A stretch of 48,718 bases of DNA from an uncultured Gammaproteobacteria bacterium (GCA_913020715.1 CAJVZH010000014.1:1-48718), one strand, 5' to 3'; numbered from the stretch's first letter, positions 25,334 through 34,748 are shown. Notes: generated by a model not told the origin, from the sequence alone. Numbers and translations: made by a program.

Positions 25334-25783
25334 TTATTCAGGGGTTTCAGTTACGATGCCGACTTTATCAACGCCGCTCTGTTGCAACAGAGCCATTAAT
25401 TGCACAACACTGCCATAATTCACGTCTTTATCGCCGCGAACAAAGACTTTCATTTGCGGATAAGTATCTAAGCGAGCCATGACGCGGCCAACAGCAACAC
25501 TAATAGAGACTTTTTCGCCTTCTTCAAGATCGGAAGAGGCGACATCGTCCAGTGAATTAATGTAGTAATTGCCCACCTTATCAATGGTAATAACCGTCGG
25601 TTGCTGTTCAGCATAGTCCACCATTTTTGCTTCGGCTTGAGGTAAATCCACCTCAACACCTTGCTCAATAATTGGTGTGGTCATCATAAAGATCACCAAC
25701 AACACCAACATGACATCGATGTAAGGCACGATGTTTATTTCGGCGTTAACTTTAGGTCTGGCGCGACTCGGTAATGCAATCAT
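25334..25783 (-). CDS. tolR: Tol-Pal system protein TolR
   Basis: A 149-residue ExbD/TolR protein with a short cytoplasmic N-terminus, one transmembrane helix containing the proton-carrying aspartate in PYIDVMLVLLVIFMM (D23), and a periplasmic domain. Together with TolQ it forms a proton-driven motor that energises TolA. It lies 2 bases downstream of tolQ and 12 upstream of tolA in the ruvB-ybgC-tolQRA operon. Confidence 0.94.
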   Translation of the reverse strand: MIALPSRARPKVNAEINIVPYIDVMLVLLVIFMMTTPIIEQGVEVDLPQAEAKMVDYAEQQPTVITIDKVGNYYINSLDDVASSDLEEGEKVSISVAVGRVMARLDTYPQMKVFVRGDKDVNYGSVVQLMALLQQSGVDKVGIVTETPE

Positions 25784-25785
25784 TG

Positions 25786-26457
25786 TTATTGCTGTCTTTG
25801 GAAGCTAACAAATAATTCTTCAATAAAGGCTGTGTATTTACTGCCTATTTCTTCAACTTGAGAAACCAATCGATTGTAGGCAATCGTTGCAGGAATCGCA
25901 GCAAACAAACCAAATGCTGTAGCGATTAACGCTTCCGCAATACCTGGCGCAACAACGGCAATCGTTGCCTGCTTAACGGATGCTAGTCCAATAAAGGAGT
26001 GCATTATTCCCCAAACGGTACCAAACAAACCAATATATGGGCTTGAAGAGGCAATCATCGCCAGTACGGATAAACTGCCGTCCAGACGATCAATTTCATT
26101 ATTTGCCGTGGTATTCATCGAGCGATAAGCGCGCTCAGAGTTCATAATCAATGCTTGATTCGATGTTGATTTTGAATGATTGAATTCTTTATAGCCAGAG
26201 CCAAAAATATCTTCCATTGCCGTCCTATCATCCACAATCGCAGGAAGTGCTTCGTATAGCACTGAGAGTTCAGCCTCGCTTTCAAAGCGATGGTGAAAAG
26301 TCTTAATATCCTTTTTGGAATCAATTAAAACTTTTTTCTTTGACATAATCACCGTCCAAGAATAGATTGACATTAACACCAATATGGCCATCACTACTTG
26401 CACCACAAAACCGGCACTGAGTATTAAACTGATGATTGATAAACTACTTTCTTCCAT
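25786..26457 (-). CDS. tolQ: Tol-Pal system protein TolQ
   Basis: A 223-residue ExbB/TolQ-family membrane protein with three transmembrane helices (about 12-35, 130-155 and 165-190). The conserved YIGLFGTVWGIMHSF and GIAEALIATAFGLFAAIPA segments of the second and third helices line the proton path. Five copies are expected to surround a TolR dimer. Its start overlaps the end of ybgC by 14 bases, the classical ybgC-tolQ order. Confidence 0.95.
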   Translation of the reverse strand: MEESSLSIISLILSAGFVVQVVMAILVLMSIYSWTVIMSKKKVLIDSKKDIKTFHHRFESEAELSVLYEALPAIVDDRTAMEDIFGSGYKEFNHSKSTSNQALIMNSERAYRSMNTTANNEIDRLDGSLSVLAMIASSSPYIGLFGTVWGIMHSFIGLASVKQATIAVVAPGIAEALIATAFGLFAAIPATIAYNRLVSQVEEIGSKYTAFIEELFVSFQRQQ

Positions 26458-26848
26458 TTAGCTTCTCCGAGATAGCTTGCGGCATTCCACAAGGCTTGAA
26501 ATTTTGCGTAAGAACAGAAACAACCTTAACTTCCGCATCAAATAATACCGTATTTTGCCTGATATTCATTATTTTCTGATAAAAAATCAGGCTTGCTTTG
26601 CCAGCCGCTTTAATTTCAGTTTGAACCTCAATTAAGTCGTCAAATTTAGCGGGGCTTAAATAGTTTGCTGTCACTTTTCTAACCACGAATAACACACCAA
26701 AATCCTTGTTAATTTGATCTTGCTCAAAGCCCGCTTCGCGCAACATTTCACTACGGCCGCGTTCAATATATTTTAAATAATTAGCGTAATAAACAACACC
26801 GCCTGCATCCGTATCTTCGTAATATATGCGAATGCTTAATTTACTCAT
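26444..26848 (-). CDS. ybgC: Tol-Pal-associated acyl-CoA thioesterase YbgC
   Basis: A 134-residue hotdog-fold thioesterase. The 4HBT signature [25 protein letters not shown] near the N-terminus contains the catalytic aspartate. YbgC hydrolyses acyl-CoA or acyl-ACP and is almost always encoded at the head of tol-pal operons in gammaproteobacteria. It overlaps ruvB by 4 bases and tolQ by 14. Confidence 0.93.
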   Translation of the reverse strand: MSKLSIRIYYEDTDAGGVVYYANYLKYIERGRSEMLREAGFEQDQINKDFGVLFVVRKVTANYLSPAKFDDLIEVQTEIKAAGKASLIFYQKIMNIRQNTVLFDAEVKVVSVLTQNFKPCGMPQAISEKLNGRK

Positions 26849-27873
26849 TTGCCGTAAAGATCTTTTTGTTTTTCGTGGCGTGTCAATCCTAAATGGGCAA
26901 ATGCCATATCGGTAGCAATACGCCCTCGTGGCGTTCTCATAATAAAGCCTTGTTGAAGAAGATAAGGCTCTACCATATCTTCCAGCGTTACTCGCTCTTC
27001 ACTAAGTGCGGTCGCCAACGTGTCTAAGCCCACAGGTCCGGCTGAAAATTTAGTGATAATAAGATCAAGGTAATCTCGATCGAGTTGTTCCAATCCAGCC
27101 TCATCCACTTTAAGCGTTAACAAAGCCTCCTGTGCAATCTCTTTATGAATAACACCGTTTGTTTTAACATCGGCAAAATCCCTAACTCGGCGCAATAATC
27201 GATTGGCAATTCTGGGCGTGCCTCGTGAGCGCTTGGCAATTTCGTGCGCACCCTCCGGTACAATCGTAATACCCAATATTGAAGCTGAACGCTCAATAAT
27301 CATCTGCAAGTCTTTTAATTCGTAAAATACTAGGCGCTGAACAATGCCAAATCGATCCCTAAGAGGCGACGTAAGCATGCCAGCACGAGTCGTTGCGCCA
27401 ATTAAAGTAAACGGTGGCAAATCAAGTTGCACAGAATGAGCAGAAACGCCCTCGCCCACCATAATGTCCAATTTAAAATCCTCTAAAGCAGGATAAAGAA
27501 TTTCTTCGACAATTGGATTAAGGCGATGAATTTCGTCAATAAATAGAATGTCGTAAGGCTCAAGCTTGGTCAAAATAGCCGCCAAATCGCCAGAGCGCTC
27601 CAGCACCGGCCCTGCAGTTTGCTTTAAGCCTGCGCCCATTTGCTTTGCAATCACATTGGCTAGGGTGGTTTTCCCCAAGCCGGGAGGGCCGTAAATCAAG
27701 CAATGATCCAGCGCATCTCCTCGTGTTTTGGCAGCCTCGATAAAAAGCGCCATCTGAGATTTGACATCATTTTGACCAATATAATCATCGAAAGATGCGG
27801 GTCTAACCGAGTTGACTTTTATATCTTCGTTGTCTTGGTTTTCACCGCCGACTAGGCGATCTTCTTCGATCAT
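26845..27873 (-). CDS. ruvB: Holliday-junction branch-migration ATPase RuvB
   Basis: A 342-residue AAA+ helicase that drives branch migration with RuvA. Walker A is GPPGLGKTT at 62-70, Walker B is ILFIDEIHR at about 109-117, and sensor 1 is in GATTRAG. The C-terminal winged helix includes [12 protein letters not shown]. It is the first gene of the ruvB-ybgC-tolQRA-minC-glyS-dtd unit; ruvB directly upstream of ybgC is common in gammaproteobacteria. ruvA is not present and ruvC lies at the far end of the same region. Confidence 0.96.
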   Translation of the reverse strand: MIEEDRLVGGENQDNEDIKVNSVRPASFDDYIGQNDVKSQMALFIEAAKTRGDALDHCLIYGPPGLGKTTLANVIAKQMGAGLKQTAGPVLERSGDLAAILTKLEPYDILFIDEIHRLNPIVEEILYPALEDFKLDIMVGEGVSAHSVQLDLPPFTLIGATTRAGMLTSPLRDRFGIVQRLVFYELKDLQMIIERSASILGITIVPEGAHEIAKRSRGTPRIANRLLRRVRDFADVKTNGVIHKEIAQEALLTLKVDEAGLEQLDRDYLDLIITKFSAGPVGLDTLATALSEERVTLEDMVEPYLLQQGFIMRTPRGRIATDMAFAHLGLTRHEKQKDLYGK

Positions 27874-28004
27874 AAGGTGATGAATATTGACATGATTCGA
27901 CCTATTTTATCTTAATAGATTCACGAGTTTTATGAAGATAGTGTGAAGCATTAATGAATATTGTAGCTAAATACTATCAACAGGCCAAAATAAGGATGAC
28001 ACTG

Positions 28005-28010
28005 TATAAT
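28005..28010 (+). promoter_or_regulatory. Candidate -10 element for hemA-prfA
   Basis: A perfect TATAAT lies 30 bases upstream of the hemA start, in the 167-base gap between the divergent ruvB and hemA. No good -35 box is visible at 16-18 bases. Apart from this and A/T-rich sequence I see no further elements in the gap. Confidence 0.35.
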
Positions 28011-28040
28011 TGCCATCTGACTTTAATAGCCATAAATTGA

Positions 28041-29315
28041 ATGCCGCATATTGCCGTACTGAGTGTTAATCATCAGCTCGCGCCCGTAGAAATACGAGAG
28101 AAAGTGGCGTTTGCGCAAAACGAATTATCAAGCTCAGTTTCAAAGCTGCTTTCAGTGCCCGGTATTATTTCTTGCGTCGTATTATCCACTTGCAACCGTT
28201 CAGAGCTTTATGTCGCTTCGGAGTCAAGCCATGTTGAAGAGGTATTGGGTCAATATTTGGCCAACACACATGGCATCGACTATAAGAAACTGTCTCAATA
28301 TTTAAGCTATTTTGAAAACGATGATGCCATTAATCACATTTGCAGTGTGGCTGCGGGTCTTGACTCAATGGTATTGGGCGAACCGCAAATTTTTGGCCAA
28401 CTAAAAGATGCCTATCAATTTTCAAAAGAACATAAAGCGCTTGATAAAACACTCGAAAAATTATTTCAACACGCCTTTACAACGGCAAAGAAAGTTAGGA
28501 CAGATACTGCAATAGGTGCCTCGCCTGTCTCGGTTGCTTATTGTGCCGTCAAACTCAGTGAAAAGATTTTTACTAATTTAGCCGATCAAACAGTGCTTTT
28601 AATTGGTGCAGGTGAGATGATTGAGTTAAGTGCTCAACACCTCAAACAAAAAGGCGTCAGCAAGATAATTGTTGCTAATCGAACGATTGAAAATGCGCAA
28701 ACTATTGCACTCAATTATGATGCTGAGGCGATTAATCTTAAACAATTATCAGAACACCTTCACCGCGCCGATATTGTTATATCGTCCACAGCGGCACCAG
28801 TACCCATTCTGGGTAAAGGCCTGATAGAAACCGTCCTTGTGCAGAGAAAACACCAACCAATGTTGCTACTGGATTTAGCCATTCCCAGAGATATTGAGCC
28901 AGAAGTTGGCAAACTAGATGATGTGTTTCTCTACACGGTGGACGACCTACAGCAGGTTGTAGAAAACAATCTTGAAGGCCGCAAACAAGAAAAAATTGCC
29001 GCTCACGAAATCATCAAAAAGCAAAATATAGAATTCAAAGTCTGGCTCGATAATATTCCCAACGAAGAAATTATCAAGCAGTATCGCCAGCATGCAATGG
29101 ACCTTAAAGACGATGCAGTCAAAGGTGCCATAAAAAAACTATCTGCTGGAACGGATGCAAATGCAGTCATTCAAGAGCTTGCAGACCAGCTCACCAACAA
29201 GCTCTTGCATGCGCCATTTAAAAACATCAAACAAACATCAAACATTAACTTGGAGCAATGCAGGTCTTGCATCCCCAAGTCATCAACAAAACCCATTAAA
29301 GTCAATAATTCATGA
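28041..29315 (+). CDS. hemA: Glutamyl-tRNA reductase HemA
   Basis: A 424-residue enzyme that reduces glutamyl-tRNA(Glu) with NADPH to glutamate-1-semialdehyde, the first committed step of haem synthesis in the C5 pathway. The catalytic cysteine is C51 in [27 protein letters not shown] and the NADPH-binding LLIGAGEM follow. The C-terminal dimerisation helix is present, with a short variable tail containing CRSC. It overlaps prfA by ATGA, the standard hemA-prfA pair. Confidence 0.95.
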   Translation: MPHIAVLSVNHQLAPVEIREKVAFAQNELSSSVSKLLSVPGIISCVVLSTCNRSELYVASESSHVEEVLGQYLANTHGIDYKKLSQYLSYFENDDAINHICSVAAGLDSMVLGEPQIFGQLKDAYQFSKEHKALDKTLEKLFQHAFTTAKKVRTDTAIGASPVSVAYCAVKLSEKIFTNLADQTVLLIGAGEMIELSAQHLKQKGVSKIIVANRTIENAQTIALNYDAEAINLKQLSEHLHRADIVISSTAAPVPILGKGLIETVLVQRKHQPMLLLDLAIPRDIEPEVGKLDDVFLYTVDDLQQVVENNLEGRKQEKIAAHEIIKKQNIEFKVWLDNIPNEEIIKQYRQHAMDLKDDAVKGAIKKLSAGTDANAVIQELADQLTNKLLHAPFKNIKQTSNINLEQCRSCIPKSSTKPIKVNNS

Positions 29316-30400
29316 ACCAGTCCATCTTAAGTAAACTTGAGCAGTTATCCATGCGTCTCGAGGAAATCAACGCCATGCTTTCGGAGCAGGAAATTGCCTC
29401 AGATCCAAATAAATTCAGAGATTTGTCGATTGAACATTCTCAGCTAACGCCTGTTAACGATCAATATCAATACTATCTATCCACTCAAGAAAATATTGAA
29501 GCTGCCCAGCACATGCTTAGTGAGGATGATGCCGATCTTAGAGAAATGGCAGAGGAAGAAATTTCGGATGGCAAAGAGAAGCTAATTGAATTAGAACTCG
29601 CACTTAAAAAATCCCTACTGCCTAAGGATCCCAACGATTCTCGTAATATTATTATTGAGATTAGAGCGGGTACGGGTGGTGATGAAGCCAGCATCTTCTC
29701 GGGCGATCTTTACAGAATGTACAGCCGCTACGTTGAAAAAAACAAATGGCAAATGGAAGTGATGAGTTCAAACCTTGGCGAGCACGGTGGCTTTAAAGAA
29801 GTCATTGCGCGCATCAGTGGCGTCAATGTTTACTCAAAACTTAAATTTGAATCGGGCGCCCACCGAGTACAACGCGTGCCTGAAACTGAATCTCAAGGTC
29901 GTGTACACACATCTGCTTGCACTGTTGCTGTAATGCCAGAAGTGACGACAATTGAAGAAGTAAACATCAACATGAGTGATGTTAGAGTGGATACTTTCAG
30001 AGCCTCCGGCGCTGGCGGTCAGCACGTCAATAAAACAGACTCGGCGGTACGAGTTACACACATCCCAACCGGAACCGTTGTGGAATGCCAAGACGGTAGA
30101 TCACAACACAAAAACAAAGCGCAAGCTTTGTCGGTACTAGCCTCAAGGATTCTAGATGCACAACAACAAGTGCAGCATCAAGAGCAGGCCTCTCAACGCA
30201 AAGAATTGGTTGGAAGTGGCGATCGCTCACAGCGAATACGCACCTACAATTACCCTCAAGGCAGGATTACTGATCACCGTATCAACTTAACGCTTTATAA
30301 GTTAAGCGAAGTGATGGAAGGTGAACTGGAATCAGTTATTGAGCCGCTTATTGTTGAGCAACAAACCAACCAATTGACGGCCCTTAACGACAGCATTTAA
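29312..30400 (+). CDS. prfA: Peptide chain release factor 1
   Basis: A 362-residue RF1, which reads UAA and UAG stop codons and hydrolyses peptidyl-tRNA. The GGQ motif is at 235-237 in [10 protein letters not shown]. The stop-codon recognition loop has the PxT form (PET, 190-192), a common variant of the PAT seen in E. coli. It is translationally coupled to hemA and converges on znuB with a 14-base gap. hemK/prmC, which methylates the GGQ glutamine and often follows, is absent here. Confidence 0.96.
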   Translation: MNQSILSKLEQLSMRLEEINAMLSEQEIASDPNKFRDLSIEHSQLTPVNDQYQYYLSTQENIEAAQHMLSEDDADLREMAEEEISDGKEKLIELELALKKSLLPKDPNDSRNIIIEIRAGTGGDEASIFSGDLYRMYSRYVEKNKWQMEVMSSNLGEHGGFKEVIARISGVNVYSKLKFESGAHRVQRVPETESQGRVHTSACTVAVMPEVTTIEEVNINMSDVRVDTFRASGAGGQHVNKTDSAVRVTHIPTGTVVECQDGRSQHKNKAQALSVLASRILDAQQQVQHQEQASQRKELVGSGDRSQRIRTYNYPQGRITDHRINLTLYKLSEVMEGELESVIEPLIVEQQTNQLTALNDSI

Positions 30401-30414
30401 CTCTAGAGAATTTG

Positions 30415-31200
30415 CTAAGCTCTCTTAGGCATTAACTGTGACAACACAAAAATAATACCCAGAGTAATAACGATAGCCGGTCCTGTTGCAATATCATACT
30501 GAATAGAGCTGTAAAGGCCCAACAATACGGATATCACCGAGACAACAATAGACCCAAAAATCATTGATGGCGGTGACCGGGAAAAGACCCGCGCAATGGC
30601 CGGAGGAATGATCAATAAAGAAGTAATTAACAACACCCCCACTATTCGCACAGAGACAGATACCGCAAGTGCGATTAGGAACATAAAGAGAAGTTCATAG
30701 GCGATTTTACTGATACCCTCTGCTCGAGCCAACTCTTCATTCAGAGTCAATAACAACAGCTTCTTCCAATTCATAATCAACAAACCAACAACAACAACCA
30801 TTACCGAATAAACCCAGAATAAGTCTTGCATGGTAATTGAGAGAATATCACCAAATAAATAGGCAAAGTAATCGGTATTTCTATCGCCAACAAACCCCAG
30901 CACAACAATACCAGCCGAAAGCGCGATATGAGAAAAAATACCCAAAATGGCGTCATTCGATAGGAATTGTTTTTGTTGTAGGGTCACAATCAAAGAGGCA
31001 AAAAGTGCGCCAACGATTAACAAGCCAAAATTAACCCCAAGACCACTAACAAGGCCAAGCGCAACACCAAGCAAGGCGCTGTGTGAGATTGAATCTGAAA
31101 AGTATGACAGGCGCTTCCAAATAACAAAACAACCCAGTGAGCCGGCAATCACCGACACACCAAGTGATGCTGCTAGTGCGCGAATAATAAAGTCTTCCAT
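30415..31200 (-). CDS. znuB: Metal ABC transporter permease (ZnuB-like)
   Basis: A 261-residue ABC-3 type permease with about eight transmembrane helices; the motif SDSISHSALLGVALG at about 36-50 and the loop EGISKIAYELLFM are typical of zinc/manganese permeases. ZnuB is the best match by length and by these motifs. It lies 25 bases downstream of fur on the same strand. The matching ATPase (znuC) and binding protein (znuA) are not in the window. Because of the fur link it could instead carry manganese or iron. Confidence 0.85.
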   Translation of the reverse strand: MEDFIIRALAASLGVSVIAGSLGCFVIWKRLSYFSDSISHSALLGVALGLVSGLGVNFGLLIVGALFASLIVTLQQKQFLSNDAILGIFSHIALSAGIVVLGFVGDRNTDYFAYLFGDILSITMQDLFWVYSVMVVVVGLLIMNWKKLLLLTLNEELARAEGISKIAYELLFMFLIALAVSVSVRIVGVLLITSLLIIPPAIARVFSRSPPSMIFGSIVVSVISVLLGLYSSIQYDIATGPAIVITLGIIFVLSQLMPKRA

Positions 31201-31225
31201 AGTGCCCTATTGAGCTTTAATTAAA

Positions 31226-31633
31226 TTACTGACAACGGCGACAAAGACCGTAAAGATACAAAGAATGATCTGTTAACTGAAAGCCGTGTTGTTTGGCAAT
31301 TTGTAATTGATGAGATTCGATCACATCGTCTTGAAACTCAACAATTTCGTTGCACTTCACGCAAACCAAATGATCGTGATGCTCGACATTGGAGAGCTCA
31401 TAAACACTCAGATTATTTTCAAAATTAAGCTTATTAACAATGCCCGACTCTTCAAATTGAGTCAGCACTCGATAAATAGTGGCAACACCCACTTCTTCGT
31501 TTTGCTCAATCAGCGCACGATAAATATCTTCCGCACTCAGATGATGATTCGGACTCTTTTCCAGCACTTCTAATATTTTCAATCTAGGCAGGGTAACCTT
31601 GAGGCCAGCGCTTTTTAAATCTTGTGCGTCCAT
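31226..31633 (-). CDS. fur: Ferric uptake regulator Fur
   Basis: A 135-residue Fur. The N-terminal winged helix includes LKVTLPRLKILEVLE and VGVATIYRVLTQFEESGIV. The metal sites are in the HHDHLVC region and the CxxC (CVKC) of the dimerisation domain, with a final CRRC at the C-terminus. The sequence is Fur-like rather than Zur-like. The divergent bamE upstream is the arrangement seen in many gammaproteobacteria. Two Fur-box-like sites lie in the ferric uptake operon of this window, and the znuB gene follows, probably in the same operon. Confidence 0.92.
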   Translation of the reverse strand: MDAQDLKSAGLKVTLPRLKILEVLEKSPNHHLSAEDIYRALIEQNEEVGVATIYRVLTQFEESGIVNKLNFENNLSVYELSNVEHHDHLVCVKCNEIVEFQDDVIESHQLQIAKQHGFQLTDHSLYLYGLCRRCQ

Positions 31634-31683
31634 TCAAAATCCTTCGGTAAAATCTATTCAATATTTTAATCGTTTAACGAATC

Positions 31684-32115
31684 ATGAAAAGACTAACTTT
31701 GCTTGTGCTGATTTTGCCTTTGCTAACAGGCTGTGGAGCATCCATGCCGAAAATGCCTTCAATATCAATGCCTGACTTTTCTAAGGCCTCAATGCCAAGT
31801 TGGCCGAGTTTCTTAACGCCTTCGTGGCCTAGTATTGACGTCCACAAACCCACTATTATTCAAGGGTCTGTACTCGAGATCGAAGCAGTTGAGCAACTGC
31901 AACTAGGCATGAATAAGAGTGCGGTGATGGGGCTTATCGGCTCGCCAAGCATAAGCGACCCCTTCCACCAAGATCAGTGGGACTACATTCATCATTCAAC
32001 AATCGATGGTGAAGAGGTGATTCACTACCGTTTGACGCTGATTTTTACAGATAACTTATTGTCGGTTATCGATGACAGCGGCCTAGGCGGCTTATTCAAT
32101 AGCGCAGAAGAATAA
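31684..32115 (+). CDS. bamE: Outer-membrane assembly lipoprotein BamE
   Basis: A 143-residue lipoprotein with a signal peptide and lipobox LLTGC (C17). The SmpA/OmlA domain at about 60-135 starts with LQLGMNKSAVMGLIGSP and includes DQWDYIHH. BamE stabilises the BamD-BamA beta-barrel assembly complex at the outer membrane. Unusually, residues 20-50 hold a run of Met-Pro, Ser-Trp-Pro and similar units (MPKMPSISMP, SWPSF, SWPSI) that form an extended linker. It is divergent from fur with a 50-base gap. Confidence 0.88.
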   Translation: MKRLTLLVLILPLLTGCGASMPKMPSISMPDFSKASMPSWPSFLTPSWPSIDVHKPTIIQGSVLEIEAVEQLQLGMNKSAVMGLIGSPSISDPFHQDQWDYIHHSTIDGEEVIHYRLTLIFTDNLLSVIDDSGLGGLFNSAEE

Positions 32116-32167
32116 CTGTAAATTCACCCTACTTGAGCGCCAAGAGTCAATCCAGTAAAATACCCCC

Positions 32168-32770
32168 ATGTCTGAATTAATCGTTAATGAACTAAGCTGT
32201 CAAAGGGGTTATAACAACCTTTTTAACGACCTTTCATTCTCACTAACCGCAGGTGAAATTTTAAGAATTTCTGGCACCAATGGTAGTGGCAAAACGTCAT
32301 TGTTAAAAATTCTTGCTGGCCTTAGTGGCGCCGAATACGGAAACGTCAGTTACAACCAAAACCAGGTAAGATCGAGTGAATACCAAAAAGATATTTTCTA
32401 CTTGGGCCACCTACCAGCTCTCAGTCCTGAGCTCTGTTGTCGAGAAAATTTGAGCTATTTGTCACACCTTCAAGGTGACAATGCCAATGATCATATAAGA
32501 GACGCCTTAATCGCTATTGGCTTAAAAGGTTACGAATATGAGTACGCCGCTAATTTATCGGCCGGCCAAAAAAGACGCGTTGTGCTTGCGTCACTTTTCA
32601 TTAACAAGGCCCCTGTTTGGCTTTTAGACGAGCCATTTACCGCACTTGATAGCAACGGCATTGCTATTCTCGAAAAGCAAATCAACAAACATTCAAACAA
32701 TGGTGGCATTTGTATTCTAACTACCCATCAAGATTGTAATTTGTCCGATATGAGGTCGCTCTCGCTGTGA
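32168..32770 (+). CDS. ccmA: Haem exporter ATP-binding protein CcmA
   Basis: A 200-residue ABC ATPase of system I cytochrome c maturation. Walker A is GTNGSGKTS at about 37-45, the signature is LSAGQKRRVVLA and Walker B is VWLLDEPFTALD. With CcmB, CcmC and CcmD it releases haem-loaded CcmE. It overlaps ccmB by 4 bases, and the rest of the ccm genes are not in the window. Confidence 0.92.
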   Translation: MSELIVNELSCQRGYNNLFNDLSFSLTAGEILRISGTNGSGKTSLLKILAGLSGAEYGNVSYNQNQVRSSEYQKDIFYLGHLPALSPELCCRENLSYLSHLQGDNANDHIRDALIAIGLKGYEYEYAANLSAGQKRRVVLASLFINKAPVWLLDEPFTALDSNGIAILEKQINKHSNNGGICILTTHQDCNLSDMRSLSL

Positions 32771-33432
32771 ATATTTTCATACAAACACTCGCGCGCGATC
32801 TGAAGATGGCGTTGAGAAACCCGTCAAGTTTTCTCAACCCTTTATTGTTTTTTGTCATCGCCATCTCTCTTTTTCCTTTGGCCATCAGCCCCGAAGCACA
32901 CACCCTCTCAAACATTGCCCCGGGCATTATTTGGGTCACCTGCATGTTGGCTGTACTACTTTCCCTAAACGCCTTATTCCACACCGATTACGACAACGGC
33001 GTTCTAGAGCAAATGGTGATTTCACACCACCCCCTGCCTTTGCTACTACTTGCTAAAACGACTGCGCATTGGTTGTTGACTGGCCTGCCTATAGTGTTGT
33101 TATCACCGCTTTTGGGCGCCGCACTTTTTCTTGATAGCGACAGCATTGGCGTATTAATGCTCACCTTGTTGCTCGCCACACCGAGTTTGAGCCTTATTGG
33201 TGCGATTGGCGCCTCTCTAATCGTCGGCATTAAAAACTCTGGCATGTTGTTGTCATTGTTGATTCTGCCACTTTATGTCCCTATTCTGATTTTTGCTTCG
33301 AGTGCTGTTTCACAAGCGCAATTCGATCTCTCCATTAGTGCTCAGCTTTATTTCCTTGCAAGCATTTTAATACTGAGCTTAATGGGCTCACCCTTTGTTA
33401 GCGCCCTTGCTTTAAAAACAAGCTTAGAATGA
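32767..33432 (+). CDS. ccmB: Haem exporter permease CcmB
   Basis: A 221-residue membrane protein with six transmembrane helices, starting with GTG overlapping the ccmA stop (GTGA). The N-terminal RDLKMALRNPSSFLNPLLFF and the C-terminal MGSPFVSALALKTSLE are family signatures. It normally precedes ccmC; here it is followed by a new promoter and the metK leader instead, so the ccm cluster stops after ccmAB. Confidence 0.92.
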   Translation: MNIFIQTLARDLKMALRNPSSFLNPLLFFVIAISLFPLAISPEAHTLSNIAPGIIWVTCMLAVLLSLNALFHTDYDNGVLEQMVISHHPLPLLLLAKTTAHWLLTGLPIVLLSPLLGAALFLDSDSIGVLMLTLLLATPSLSLIGAIGASLIVGIKNSGMLLSLLILPLYVPILIFASSAVSQAQFDLSISAQLYFLASILILSLMGSPFVSALALKTSLE

Positions 33433-33434
33433 CC

Positions 33435-33462
33435 TTTACTTTCTAAGAAACTACGTTATAAT
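33435..33462 (+). promoter_or_regulatory. metK promoter
   Basis: TATAAT (33457-33462) has a weak TTTACT -35 (33435-33440) 16 bases upstream. Transcription would start near 33469, which is exactly at the 5' end of the predicted SAM-II aptamer, supporting both calls. Confidence 0.6.
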
Positions 33463-33468
33463 TTCCTC

Positions 33469-33533
33469 ACACGCTGATTTGTCCCGATTGCTAGCGTTGT
33501 CACTTTAAGTGACTAAAACAAGCTAAAGTAGGC
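33469..33533 (+). promoter_or_regulatory. SAM-II (SAM-alpha) riboswitch aptamer in the metK leader
   Basis: P1 pairs ACGCT (33471-33475) with AGCGT (33493-33497). The loop between them carries GATTT (33476-33480) and CCGATTGC (33484-33491), both characteristic of SAM-II. The downstream strand has the conserved GCTAAA (33522-33527). GCT (33490-33492) can pair with AGC (33521-33523), and CC (33484-33485) with GG (33531-33532), which gives the H-type pseudoknot of this class. A 7-bp hairpin GTCACTT/AAGTGAC (33499-33513) is inserted in the linker that is short in the classic aptamer. SAM binding is expected to lower expression of metK. The match is by recalled consensus, not by a covariance search. 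Confidence 0.8.
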
Positions 33534-33547
33534 GTTTTCCTTACCCG

Positions 33548-33573
33548 AAACCCCACTTTTAAGGGTTTTTATA
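33548..33573 (+). terminator. Terminator-like hairpin in the metK leader
   Basis: AAACCC (33548-33553) pairs with GGGTTT (33563-33568), followed by T and an A/T-rich tail, between the SAM-II aptamer and the metK ribosome binding site (AAAGGA, about 33582). It could act as a transcription-attenuation platform; SAM-II elements usually act on translation. The stem is only 6 bp, so it may be weak. Confidence 0.45.
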
Positions 33574-33594
33574 TATTACAAAAGGAAAACAATC

Positions 33595-34728
33595 ATGATA
33601 TTTACTTCCGAATCCGTTTCAGCAGGTCACCCCGATAAGGTTTGTGACCAAATATCCGATGCCATTCTTGATGCAGCACTTACTCAAGATATCAATTCAC
33701 GCGTTGCCGTTGAGACTTTAGTTAAAGACAATCAAGTCGTGCTTGCGGGTGAAATCACCACGGGTGCCGACCTTGATTACGAGGCCATCGTTCGCAAGAC
33801 AATTGTAGAGATTGGTTACGACCAGGACGAATACGGCTTTAACGGCCATAATTGCTCTATCACGAATTTGCTCGGTGAACAATCGCAAGATATTGCTATG
33901 GGCGTTGATGAGTCAGGTGATCACGAGCAAGGTGCAGGCGACCAAGGTCTTATGTTTGGTTATGCCGATAACGCGACCGATGTATTGATGCCAGCGCCTA
34001 TTGTCTATGCTCATCGCCTAGTAGCGCGCCAAGCAGAATTGATGAAATCTGGCGCATTACCTTGGTTGCGTCCCGATGCCAAATCTCAGGTTTCTTGTAT
34101 TTACGAGGACAACCATGTTGTTGGTATTGATGCGGTCGTTTTATCCACCCAACACGATGAAAATATTTCGCTAGATGACTTACGCGAAGCAATATTTGAG
34201 GAAGTTATTAAACCCATTTTGCCAAGTGAATGGCTCAATAAAAACACTAAATATCACATCAATCCAACGGGTAATTTTGTTATTGGTGGCCCTGTAGGTG
34301 ATGCGGGCTTGACAGGCCGAAAAATTATCGTTGACACCTATGGCGGCATGGCTCGTCATGGCGGCGGCGCCTTCTCCGGTAAAGACCCTTCTAAGGTTGA
34401 TCGCAGTGCGGCTTATGCAACTCGCTACGTGGCAAAAAACATTGTCGCTGCAGGCTTAGCTGAAGTTTGTGAAATTCAGATATCTTACGCCATTGGCGTT
34501 GCAGAGCCAACCAGTATTAATATCAATACCTTTGGTACGGGCAAAGCAAGTAACCAAGAAATTGAACAATTAATCTCTGAGCACTTTGATCTTAGACCTA
34601 AAGGCTTGATTGCGATGTTAGACTTAAAACGACCTATCTACCAACAAACAGCAAGTTGTGGTCACTTTGGACGAACAGAGGATTCCATTAGCTGGGAAAA
34701 AACCGATAAAGCCCACCTGCTTGGCTAG
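33595..34728 (+). CDS. metK: S-adenosylmethionine synthetase MetK
   Basis: A 377-residue SAM synthetase that makes SAM from methionine and ATP. The start [20 protein letters not shown], the [11 protein letters not shown] phosphate-binding loop and [16 protein letters not shown] are all canonical, so the enzyme should be active. It is slightly shorter than E. coli MetK (384). The leader contains a SAM-II riboswitch match that would give product feedback. ahcY follows on the same strand after 145 bases with its own leader. Confidence 0.96.
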   Translation: MIFTSESVSAGHPDKVCDQISDAILDAALTQDINSRVAVETLVKDNQVVLAGEITTGADLDYEAIVRKTIVEIGYDQDEYGFNGHNCSITNLLGEQSQDIAMGVDESGDHEQGAGDQGLMFGYADNATDVLMPAPIVYAHRLVARQAELMKSGALPWLRPDAKSQVSCIYEDNHVVGIDAVVLSTQHDENISLDDLREAIFEEVIKPILPSEWLNKNTKYHINPTGNFVIGGPVGDAGLTGRKIIVDTYGGMARHGGGAFSGKDPSKVDRSAAYATRYVAKNIVAAGLAEVCEIQISYAIGVAEPTSININTFGTGKASNQEIEQLISEHFDLRPKGLIAMLDLKRPIYQQTASCGHFGRTEDSISWEKTDKAHLLG

Positions 34729-34748
34729 CAGAATCGCTGTGTTTTAGT

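Noticed and set aside
29879-29887. PET instead of PAT in the stop-codon recognition loop of release factor 1
   Set aside because: PxT is the family pattern and PET is a common natural variant, so no altered stop-codon reading is implied.
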